This document shows, one piece after another, positions 9,709 to 17,554 of a stretch of DNA of 64,000 nucleotides. The first letter of the stretch is position 1. Every line of letters begins with the position of its first letter. The stretch is from Mucilaginibacter oryzae (GTDB taxonomy: Bacteria; Bacteroidota; Bacteroidia; Sphingobacteriales; Sphingobacteriaceae). The stretch spans positions 524,928-588,927 of the forward strand of contig NZ_QGHA01000003.1 in the NCBI RefSeq assembly GCF_003148845.1, in the 5' to 3' direction. A model generated the notes under the pieces. That model saw nothing but the letters and a program-made list of their open reading frames with translations. It was not told the DNA's origin and did not search any database. Both the position numbers and the translations under genes were made by a program.

Positions 9709-10494
9709 GTGTTTAAGCCCCTTATCACCCTCGCTTCCGTTAGCCTGCTGTTGTTTTTAAATGCAGAGCCGCCCGTTAACAGCAAGGCCGTTCTGGCCCG
9801 TAAACAGGTACCGGTTTTATGCTATCACCAGATCCGCAACTGGCGCGCGGGCGACAGCCAGAAAGATAAAGATTATATTATACCGCCCGCTACGTTTAAG
9901 GCACACCTGAAAATGCTGGCCGACAGCGGCTACCATACCATACTGCCCGATGAGTTGTACGGCTATCTTACCTCGGGTACCCCCCTGCCGCCCAAACCCA
10001 TTATGCTCACCTTTGACGACAGCGACGAAGACCAGTTTAGCGTTGCCCGGCCCGAACTGAACAAATACGGTTTTAAGGGCGTTTATTTTATTGTAACCAA
10101 TAACCTGGGCAAAAACAAGTATTATATGGACGGGAAGCAGGTAAAACAACTGGCCGATGAAGGACATATTATTGCCAGCCACACCCGCGACCATATGAGT
10201 TTTAATAAAATAAAAGGCGCCGACTGGGAAACACAGATCAATATCCCTACCCAAAAACTGGAACAAATTACCGGCAAGCCCATCAAATACTTCGCGTTCC
10301 CTTATGGCATCTGGAACCCGGCGGGCCTGCCCCAACTGCACCGGCGCGGTTTTAAGGCAGCCTTTCAGTTAGATATGCCAAGGGATAACAACGACCCCAT
10401 CATGACCATAAGGCGGGTAATTGACTGCGGCTACTGGAGCAACCAAACCCTTGATTATTATATTAAGCACGGGTTTGGAAAACCGGCCAGGTAA
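9709..10494 (+). CDS. Secreted polysaccharide deacetylase (NodB homology domain, CE4)
   Basis: Predicted metal-dependent deacetylase of N- or O-acetylated polysaccharide, 261 residues. A hydrophobic leader (residues 1-19) suggests export. The NodB motifs are visible: motif 1 LTFDDSDED at about residue 100 (catalytic Asp and metal-binding Asp), motif 2 SHTRDH (two metal-ligand His) and motif 3 FAFPYG. The start is a GTG, and the codon two before it is an in-frame TGA (9703-9705), so no longer form is possible; an internal start would cut into the signal peptide. It ends only 4 nt before the converging hsdR stop. A role with the adjacent PUL, or in cell-wall or exopolysaccharide editing, is open. 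Confidence 0.9.
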   Translation: MFKPLITLASVSLLLFLNAEPPVNSKAVLARKQVPVLCYHQIRNWRAGDSQKDKDYIIPPATFKAHLKMLADSGYHTILPDELYGYLTSGTPLPPKPIMLTFDDSDEDQFSVARPELNKYGFKGVYFIVTNNLGKNKYYMDGKQVKQLADEGHIIASHTRDHMSFNKIKGADWETQINIPTQKLEQITGKPIKYFAFPYGIWNPAGLPQLHRRGFKAAFQLDMPRDNNDPIMTIRRVIDCGYWSNQTLDYYIKHGFGKPAR

Positions 10495-10498
10495 ATGT

Positions 10499-13400
10499 TT
10501 ACAAACCGATATTCAATACCCTTTTCAGGCTGCTTTGCATAGCTGCCTTGAAGCTGTCATCCTTGGCGTTAAGCCTGTAAAGGTCCAACTGTTCGCGGCG
10601 AAGGCGTGCCATTACCTCATCATAAATTTTGTTGAACGCTATTTCCCTGTTTTGTTCATCGGTGTTGTCGGCGTACTTGTCCTTAAAATCGGGGTGGGCC
10701 TGCATCTTTTTGGCCAGGTTTACCAAAATAATCCGCTGATCTTCGGGTGTGGCATCCCAGCCCTGAAAAAAGCGTTCGTTAAAGCTCCTGATAATAATAT
10801 CTAACGAATCTTCTTCCGTATCGCTGCCGTGCGCGCCGCGCGGGTTTGCGTTTTGCGGATCGAGCTCGGTTTCGGTTTGATCAAGGCCGATAGCGGCGTT
10901 CAGCTTCACACGCTCCAGGCCGTAGGTTGAAAGATCGACCGAGTTCAACAGCTCATCCAAAGCATCCTGGGCCGGGTCGGCAATTAACAATTTGGGGATC
11001 AGGAATTTCAGAAACCAAAACAGCTTTTCCCAGTTAACCACCTCGTAGGGTAAAATGGCGGCCATCTGGCCATATATTTTTACAAATTGTTTGGCCTTGA
11101 TCTTAAAATCGGCCTTGTCGTTATCAGCCAGTTCAAGCTGGTTGTTGAACCTTTCGGCAGCAACATCAATTATCGGGCTCAAATCCTGAGCGTTAACACC
11201 CTCAAAATATTTAGCAACAAAATCTTCTACCTCCTGCCACTCGTACACGCCCACGGTGTCCAGGTCGTTTTTTAAATCGTGCAGTACGTTTACATCTGTA
11301 GCGCTGCTGAGGGTTGTGGAAGTGTAAAACGGATCGAACGAGGCTTTGATATCATCGGTGGAGTTAAAAAAATCGAGGATAAACAGGTCTTCCGTTTTTT
11401 TGCCCAGTTTGTCGGCCGCGCGGTTGAGGCGTGATAGCGCCTGCACCGCTAATACGCCCTGCAGTTTTTTATCTACATACATGGCCGTTAGCTTTGGCTG
11501 ATCGAAACCGGTGAGGTATTTATTGGCCACCACCAGCATCCGGTACTCGTCCATATTAAAGTAGCGGGCAATTTTATCGCTGATGTATCCCGGATCGGCA
11601 GGTTTGGCCGTATCTAAATGCTGGGGGAAATAGTTTAAGGTTTCTTCGGAATGCTCGATACCATCAACCGTTTTTTTGCCCGAAAAGGCTATGGCGATGT
11701 TAAAAGGCATGCCCTTTTTATTGAGCAGGTTTTGCAGGGCGAAGTAATACCTGATGGCCGATTCGATACTTTGGGTAACCACCATGGCCTTTGCCTTACC
11801 TTTCAGCTTTTTAGTGTTAACCACCTTATCAATAAAATGATCAAGCATCAGGCCCGCCTTGGTGGCTATGGTTTGCTCGTGCCGCTCAACGTAAGCCTTT
11901 AATTTTTTCTGGGCTTTGGCGGTATCAAACAAGGGGTTATCCTCTATCGATTTTTCAATTTCGTAATAGCTTTTATAGGTGGTATAGTTGGCCAGCACAT
12001 CTAAAATAAAACCTTCTTCAATGGCCTGTTTCATGGAGTACAGGTGGAAGGGTTTGAACTTGCCATCCGGCTGCTTTACCCCAAATTTTTCGAGCGTGGT
12101 GTTTTTGGGTGTGGCCGTGAAAGCGAAGTACGAAGCATTACCCGCCATTTTACGGGCTTTCATGGCCTCTAATATTTTATCCTGCGGGTCGGGGTCTTCC
12201 TCTTCGTTAATAACCGAGCCCATGGCCCGGTTCAGGTTATCGGCTGCCGAGCCGCTCTGGCTGCTGTGGGCCTCGTCAATTATTACGGCAAAACGTTTGT
12301 CGCTTAAATCGTCAATCCCCTTTACAATAAACGGGAACTTTTGTATGGTAGTGATGATAATCCGTTTGCCGCTTTCGAGGCTGTTTTTCAAATCCTGGGA
12401 GGAGTATGCCGGGGCTACGATGTTTTTTACTTCCGAAAACTCTTTGATGTTTTCGCGCAGTTGTTTATCCAGCAAGCGCCTGTCGGTTACTACTATTACC
12501 GAATCGAACAGCGGGTTACTTACGCCCCTTCCCCCCGGCGTGGTATCGCTTTCGGGATAGGCTTCGATCAACTGGTAGGCGGCCCAGGTAATGGAGTTTG
12601 ATTTGCCCGAACCTGCCGAATGCTGTATCAGGTACGTTTGCCCCACGCCTTTTTGCGATGCATCCTTAATTAAGCGCCGCACCACATCCATTTGGTGGTA
12701 ACGGGGAAAATACAGGTTCTTTTTATTGAGCGCGTCGGTTTCCTTGCCATCAAACCGCACAAAGTGCTGTATAATGTTGGCCACGCTTTGCCGGGTTAAA
12801 ACCTCATCCCAAAGGTAGGCTGTTTTATGGCCGAAGGCGTTTGGCGGGTTACCCTTACCAAAATTATGGCCCAAATTAAAAGGCAGAAAAAAGGTGTTGG
12901 CGCCATCCAGCTTGGTGGTCATGTATACCTCGTCGGTATCGGCAACAAAGTGTACTATGCAGCGCCCAAAGTTTAGTAAGGGCTGGCTGATGTCGCGTTT
13001 AAATTTATATTGGTTTTGGCCATGTACCTTGGCGTTTTGCCCTGTCCAGTGGTTTTTAAGTTCCATGGTGGCAAAGGGCAGGCCGTTTACAAACAGCACC
13101 ATGTCTATCTCTTCTTTGGCATTGCTTAACGAGTAACGTACCTGGCGGGTAACGCTGAACTGGTTGGCCTCAAAATTATCTTTAACCGTTTGGCTGCTGC
13201 TGGCCAATGGCAGTGGGTATAGCAAAACAAAATGCGCGTCATCAACCTCCAAACCTTTGCGGAACAGGCGGATAATGCCGTGCTTTTTGATCATTTTATC
13301 CAGCCGCTCCAGTATTTTCAGCTTCCAGTCGTGTTGTTTTTGCAGTTTGGCCAGTTCATCTTTTTGGGTTTTATTTAAAAAATCCCAAAAGCGTTCTTCA

Positions 13401-13588
13401 TCAATGGCGAACCGGGCATTAAAATCGGTAGCGGCGCCAATGTAATACCCATTGCCCGAGCGGTACAACTCCCTGCGCTCGGCAAAAGCGCCTGCAACGC
13501 TTGCAGCCCTGATCTCCTCGAGCGTAGTGCCGGTTAGTTTTTTTTCTATCGCTGCTTCTAAGGCTTGTTCGTTGGTTTGACTGGGCAT
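10499..13588 (-). CDS. hsdR: Type I restriction enzyme, R (endonuclease/translocase) subunit HsdR
   Basis: DNA-translocating and cleaving subunit of a type I restriction-modification complex, 1029 residues. The N-terminal HSDR_N nuclease domain carries a PD-(D/E)xK-like core (EIDMVLFVNG then MELK, about residues 160-178). The SF2 helicase motor follows: Walker A SAGSGKSNS at about 325, the IIDEAHSS box at about 438, motif III FTATP, and a motif VI-like ALSRLNRA. The C-terminal part is the usual helical HsdM/HsdS docking region. It is the last gene of hsdM-hsdS-hsdR, 18 nt after hsdS. The frame is intact and all key motifs are present, so the restriction arm looks functional. Confidence 0.96.
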   Translation of the reverse strand: MPSQTNEQALEAAIEKKLTGTTLEEIRAASVAGAFAERRELYRSGNGYYIGAATDFNARFAIDEERFWDFLNKTQKDELAKLQKQHDWKLKILERLDKMIKKHGIIRLFRKGLEVDDAHFVLLYPLPLASSSQTVKDNFEANQFSVTRQVRYSLSNAKEEIDMVLFVNGLPFATMELKNHWTGQNAKVHGQNQYKFKRDISQPLLNFGRCIVHFVADTDEVYMTTKLDGANTFFLPFNLGHNFGKGNPPNAFGHKTAYLWDEVLTRQSVANIIQHFVRFDGKETDALNKKNLYFPRYHQMDVVRRLIKDASQKGVGQTYLIQHSAGSGKSNSITWAAYQLIEAYPESDTTPGGRGVSNPLFDSVIVVTDRRLLDKQLRENIKEFSEVKNIVAPAYSSQDLKNSLESGKRIIITTIQKFPFIVKGIDDLSDKRFAVIIDEAHSSQSGSAADNLNRAMGSVINEEEDPDPQDKILEAMKARKMAGNASYFAFTATPKNTTLEKFGVKQPDGKFKPFHLYSMKQAIEEGFILDVLANYTTYKSYYEIEKSIEDNPLFDTAKAQKKLKAYVERHEQTIATKAGLMLDHFIDKVVNTKKLKGKAKAMVVTQSIESAIRYYFALQNLLNKKGMPFNIAIAFSGKKTVDGIEHSEETLNYFPQHLDTAKPADPGYISDKIARYFNMDEYRMLVVANKYLTGFDQPKLTAMYVDKKLQGVLAVQALSRLNRAADKLGKKTEDLFILDFFNSTDDIKASFDPFYTSTTLSSATDVNVLHDLKNDLDTVGVYEWQEVEDFVAKYFEGVNAQDLSPIIDVAAERFNNQLELADNDKADFKIKAKQFVKIYGQMAAILPYEVVNWEKLFWFLKFLIPKLLIADPAQDALDELLNSVDLSTYGLERVKLNAAIGLDQTETELDPQNANPRGAHGSDTEEDSLDIIIRSFNERFFQGWDATPEDQRIILVNLAKKMQAHPDFKDKYADNTDEQNREIAFNKIYDEVMARLRREQLDLYRLNAKDDSFKAAMQSSLKRVLNIGL

Positions 13589-13606
13589 AGGTTATAGGTT
13601 TGGTGC

Positions 13607-14911
13607 TTAGTTTACTTTTATTTTACCGGTTACGGCGCTGTTAATTAAGGTGGCTTTGTATTCTTTTAGTTTTTCGATTTCGTTTTGTTTGGAAGAAATA
13701 GCGTCATAAGTCCTTTTAGAAAAATCTTCGATGTATAATGAGATTTTTGCCTGCTCTGCTATTGGCGGTAATGGCAAACTGAAGTTTTTAAGCGACTGAA
13801 AATTTAGACCTTCTCTTCCTCCTCCTTGTTGATTAAACCATATTTGACCCTGGCCAACATTGGAAGCTAATAATCCATTCAGAAAAACAGTTAAAACATC
13901 TTCTGAAGGTCGCACTATGCAAACATGTTGATTTACGTTCAATGGCAAATCAAGTTCAACAAAATGACATCGACCTATCGAACCTCCTGTTATATTTAAC
14001 AATACGTCACCTTTATAGACCTTACTATTATTCATAGAATTATGAGTCTTATCTGAAATAAAAGCAACCCCTTCCAAATCAATTTTGCCAAATAAAATAT
14101 TCTGACTTCTTAAAAGAGGTATACCGCTATCCAAATATGATGTCCCTCCTCCGGATGGAGTAACGCCACTGCCTATTTTTGTAGTTATATATTTCAACCT
14201 CTTCACCTCCCAATGCTCCGGTATCTCACCAATCCATTCCACCCCACTATCTTTTAAAGGCACATCAGGATCAAGCCCGCGGGTAACCGCTTTATTGATG
14301 AGCACCTGGCGGCGTTCTTTTAAAAGTTCAATTTGTTTTTCTTTTTGGGCGATGGCCTGATCTATCAATTCAATTTTCCGGTCGAGGAAATTGGCAATGG
14401 CGGTTTGTTCGGCAATGAGGGGAAGTACTATATCGCTATTACCAATATCATTAAAATTAAGCGTTTGCCTCACGCCAGAGCCCAATACTTTCATATAAGC
14501 AACGTCGAATCGATGTAGAAGCCACTTAAAGTAATTTTTATCCAGAGAAACTGAATTATGTAACACAATATATCCTGAACTTACTACGACATCAATTTCC
14601 GATAACGCTATTCGAAGGCTTATCAAGTCATAATTCAAATTTAGAGGATTGACTAAGAAATCACCCTTTAAAACTACCTGATATGACTTTTTGGTTGCCT
14701 CCGGAATTTTTTCATCATCCTTAAAAATTACTTTTCCAAAGCTTATCGATCCGCAATTAAGTTCGACGTTTGTTCTTTTTTTTACCTCATGAAACAATCG
14801 TTTTAGCTTAACCACCTCCCAATGCTCCGGTACCTCGCCCAACCATTCCACCCCGCTATCCTTATAAGCGGGGTATTTTTCAAAGCCTGTTTTTGTTGTT
14901 GTTGCTTCCAT
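13607..14911 (-). CDS. hsdS: Type I restriction-modification specificity subunit HsdS
   Basis: Sequence-recognition subunit, 434 residues, with two target-recognition domains (TRD1 about residues 30-160, TRD2 about 235-380). Each is introduced by the same motif (KDSGVEWLGEVPEHWEV, then KDSGVEWIGEIPEHWEV) and followed by a coiled-coil spacer (QAIAQKEKQIELLKERR; SSKQNEIEKLKEYK). The motif repeats are also direct DNA repeats (14204-14254 and 14813-14863). The TRDs look more AT-rich than the surrounding operon, which is typical of exchanged recognition domains. The start lies 1 nt after the hsdM stop (TGA-T-ATG), implying translational coupling. The recognised bipartite site cannot be predicted from the sequence. 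Confidence 0.95.
   Translation of the reverse strand: MEATTTKTGFEKYPAYKDSGVEWLGEVPEHWEVVKLKRLFHEVKKRTNVELNCGSISFGKVIFKDDEKIPEATKKSYQVVLKGDFLVNPLNLNYDLISLRIALSEIDVVVSSGYIVLHNSVSLDKNYFKWLLHRFDVAYMKVLGSGVRQTLNFNDIGNSDIVLPLIAEQTAIANFLDRKIELIDQAIAQKEKQIELLKERRQVLINKAVTRGLDPDVPLKDSGVEWIGEIPEHWEVKRLKYITTKIGSGVTPSGGGTSYLDSGIPLLRSQNILFGKIDLEGVAFISDKTHNSMNNSKVYKGDVLLNITGGSIGRCHFVELDLPLNVNQHVCIVRPSEDVLTVFLNGLLASNVGQGQIWFNQQGGGREGLNFQSLKNFSLPLPPIAEQAKISLYIEDFSKRTYDAISSKQNEIEKLKEYKATLINSAVTGKIKVN
14204..14254 (-). repeat. Direct repeat inside hsdS, copy preceding TRD2
   Basis: 51 bases encoding the motif before TRD2. It matches 14813-14863 at 45 of 51 positions by my alignment and could support homologous exchange of TRDs. 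Confidence 0.85.
14813..14863 (-). repeat. Direct repeat inside hsdS, copy preceding TRD1
   Basis: Partner of the 14204-14254 repeat, in the same orientation and about 609 bases away, at the start of the gene. Confidence 0.85.
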
Positions 14912-14912
14912 A

Positions 14913-17261
14913 TCAGGCCAGGTTTAAAATTTGGCGTATTAAACCTTCGCTTTCATCTTCCAGCCTTAAAATATCGGCGCTTACCTCTTCCAAACTACGC
15001 AGGGGCTTATGGCGGTAAAAATATTTGTTAAAGCTTATTTCGTAGCCAATTTTGGTGGCATCGAGGTTTATCCAGGCTTCGGTTACGTGCGGTTTTACCT
15101 CGCGTAAAAAGTAGGTATAAATATCTTCGGCCAGGGGCACGTTTTCGGTGTCGCGCAGGTCGCTTTCGGTTTCGTACTGCTGGTATTCGCCTTTGGTGGC
15201 GGTGGGGTAATAGCCATAATCGGGCAGCTGGCTTTCCTCGCAACCTAAATGCTGCAAAAGCGTATCCAGTTTATCGCCGCTTAATTTAACCACGCCTTTT
15301 TTCACTTTTTCGGCGTCGGCATGGTACCAGCTTACCGCGTTCAGGATGGCGTTTTTTTCGGCGGCGGAGAGTTTAATTTTAGCGGTTTTCAGATGGCCGT
15401 CAACCAATGCTAAAAAGTGGTTAAAATCATTATGTTCGTCGCTGCCAATTGCCTGCATCAGTTGGTTGGCTACACCTATCAGTTCAATGCCTTTTTGCCA
15501 GGTGGCAGGGCTAACCAAGGCCTTGCTTTGTTTGGCGTTCAGGTTTAAGTCGTTTTTTTCGCACCAATCTAATATCGCCTTTTCGTGCTGTGCCAGGTTA
15601 TCATACAGGGCATCGCCAAACTCGGTGTAGGCCCATTCCATGGCCTCGCGAAGGGTTTTATCAAAGCGCAGCTCTTCAATACGTTCGGCAGTAAATTGGG
15701 CTTTTAAGCGTTTAGGCCTTTCAATGGTTACCTTGTAGTAGCCAAAATCGGTATTGCTGAAAATTTTCGAGGCAATGCCATCGTCGCCCGCGCGGTCAAC
15801 AGTTTGCAGGCTTTCGTAAACATCAACAATCTGGCGGATATGTTCGGGCGCGAATTCGCAGTTTTTATTGCCCAAATTTTTGCGCAGTTTACGGTAAAGC
15901 TGCCCGGCATCAATCAATTGTACTTTGCCTTTGCGGTTTGCCGCCTTGTTGTTGCTTAACAGCCATATATAAGTGGTTATACCTGTGTTGTAAAACAGGT
16001 TGTTGGGCATTTGTATAATAGCTTCCAGCCAGTCGTTTTCAATAATATAGCGGCGTATATTGCTTTCGCCACCACCGGCATCGCCCGTAAACAGGCTCGA
16101 GCCGTTGTGTACCGAGGCTATGCGCGAGCCTGTGGTATTTTTATCGGCTGGTTTCATTTTGCTTACCATTTCCATCAGGAAAAGCAACTGCCCGTCGGAC
16201 GAGCGGGGCGTGGCGTCGGCATCTTCTTCGGTACCCCAATAATCTTTTAACTTAACCTGGAAACGCGGGTCGATCACGTCTTTACCGTCTTTGATATTTT
16301 TCTGCTCGCCCGCCCACGATTTTCCGTAGGGCGGGTTGGAGAGCATAAAATTAAACTGCACACCGGCAAACTCATCGGTACTTAGGGTTGAGCCCACGCG
16401 GATATTTGCGGGGTTGTTACCCTTTATCATCATATCCGATTTGCAGATGGCGTAAGTTTCGTCGTTAATTTCCTTGCCGTACAGGTGCACATCACCTTTG
16501 GCCCTTATTTCGCCATCGGGATCTTTAATAAAATTCTGCGATTCGGTAAGCATCCCGCCCGAGCCGCAGGCAGGGTCATAAATGGTCATTACCGGCGGCA
16601 GGCTGTGTTTTACGGGTTCAAAAACCAGGTGGGTCATCAGGTCAATCACCTCACGCGGGGTAAAGTGCTCGCCGGCCTCCTCGTTATTTTCCTCGTTAAA
16701 GCGGCGTATCAGTTCTTCAAAAACATAGCCCATACCCAGGTTGCTGAGGGCGGGCAGTTTGCGCCCGTCGGGGTCGTTTTTTTCAAAGGGGGTAAGGTTG
16801 ATATAGGCCGAGGTAAATTTTTCGAGCACGTTTAAAAGCACATCCTTTTGCGCCATGTGCCTTACCTGGCTTTTCAGCTTAAATTTATCGATAATTTCCT
16901 TAACATTGGCGCTGAAGCCGTTCAGGTAATCTTCAAAATGCGCCAATAGTATTTGCTGGTTATTGGTGGCGTTGTTGTACAGGCGCTGTAAGGTCCACTC
17001 GCTGGTATTGTAAAAAACGTAGCCGGATGCCTGGCGCAGCCCTTCGTCTTCCCATTCGGTAAAGCCGGCCTCATCGCGCTGAAAGGCAAGCTCCTCTAAA
17101 ACAGCCGCCTTGGTGGGCTCCAACAGGGCATCCAACCTGCGCAAAACCACCATAGGCAGGATAACATCCCGATATTTACCACGAACGTAAACATCGCGCA
17201 GGCAATCATCAGCAATAGACCAAATAAAGGAAACAAGTTTATTATGTACGGCGGTATTCAT
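14913..17261 (-). CDS. hsdM: Type I restriction-modification methyltransferase subunit HsdM
   Basis: Adenine N6-methyltransferase subunit, 782 residues. The N-terminal HsdM_N domain is recognisable by WSIADDCLRDVYVRGKYRDV. The methyltransferase core has EHFTPREV, AdoMet motif I DPACGSGGM at about residue 230 and the catalytic NPPY motif (SNPPYGKSW) at about 307. The C-terminal extension after about residue 550 makes it longer than many HsdM proteins, and its function is not clear. It is the first gene of the operon. Its start codon is fixed by the conserved N terminus; the A and T of the ATG are the last two bases of a perfect inverted repeat (17260-17290), which may affect its expression. 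Confidence 0.96.
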   Translation of the reverse strand: MNTAVHNKLVSFIWSIADDCLRDVYVRGKYRDVILPMVVLRRLDALLEPTKAAVLEELAFQRDEAGFTEWEDEGLRQASGYVFYNTSEWTLQRLYNNATNNQQILLAHFEDYLNGFSANVKEIIDKFKLKSQVRHMAQKDVLLNVLEKFTSAYINLTPFEKNDPDGRKLPALSNLGMGYVFEELIRRFNEENNEEAGEHFTPREVIDLMTHLVFEPVKHSLPPVMTIYDPACGSGGMLTESQNFIKDPDGEIRAKGDVHLYGKEINDETYAICKSDMMIKGNNPANIRVGSTLSTDEFAGVQFNFMLSNPPYGKSWAGEQKNIKDGKDVIDPRFQVKLKDYWGTEEDADATPRSSDGQLLFLMEMVSKMKPADKNTTGSRIASVHNGSSLFTGDAGGGESNIRRYIIENDWLEAIIQMPNNLFYNTGITTYIWLLSNNKAANRKGKVQLIDAGQLYRKLRKNLGNKNCEFAPEHIRQIVDVYESLQTVDRAGDDGIASKIFSNTDFGYYKVTIERPKRLKAQFTAERIEELRFDKTLREAMEWAYTEFGDALYDNLAQHEKAILDWCEKNDLNLNAKQSKALVSPATWQKGIELIGVANQLMQAIGSDEHNDFNHFLALVDGHLKTAKIKLSAAEKNAILNAVSWYHADAEKVKKGVVKLSGDKLDTLLQHLGCEESQLPDYGYYPTATKGEYQQYETESDLRDTENVPLAEDIYTYFLREVKPHVTEAWINLDATKIGYEISFNKYFYRHKPLRSLEEVSADILRLEDESEGLIRQILNLA

Positions 17262-17290
17262 TTAACAAATAAAATAATTGTTTGTTAAAT
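17260..17290. promoter_or_regulatory. Perfect inverted repeat that includes the first bases of the hsdM start codon
   Basis: 10-base arms ATTTAACAAA (17260-17269) and TTTGTTAAAT (17281-17290) with an 11-base spacer. In the hsdM message the second arm ends with the A and T of the start codon. It could be a repressor operator or a hairpin that hides the start. AT-richness makes the hairpin weak, so protein binding is at least as likely. Confidence 0.6.
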
Positions 17291-17554
17291 ATCAGCAAAT
17301 AAAACGGACCGCGCGTAAATAATAAGCCGGATAATACGTGGATGCAATAATGGGTATCAATTAATATCCGCAACTTATTTGCATGGCGCAAACAATAAGG
17401 CTACCGCTTGTAAACTCAAACCGGCAATTGCGCAGGCACATGATCCATCAAAAAAATGAAGGCTTTGTACATTCGTTGTACAATCAGTTACATATGGGAT
17501 AGCCGGACGGATGCGATGGTGATAGTTTTAGGTTTAATAAATTAACAAACGCCG
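17291..17554. other. Divergent region between hsdM and the GH43 gene
   Basis: About 260 bases with no gene. A short inverted repeat TTGTAC-7 nt-GTACAA lies at 17465-17483, about 70 bases before the GH43 start, and could be an operator. I found no clear TAnnTTTG box in either direction. Confidence 0.4.

Noticed and set aside
10421..10804. Rightward frame overlapping the ends of the deacetylase and hsdR genes
   Set aside because: Almost wholly antisense to the conserved hsdR C terminus; a shadow frame.
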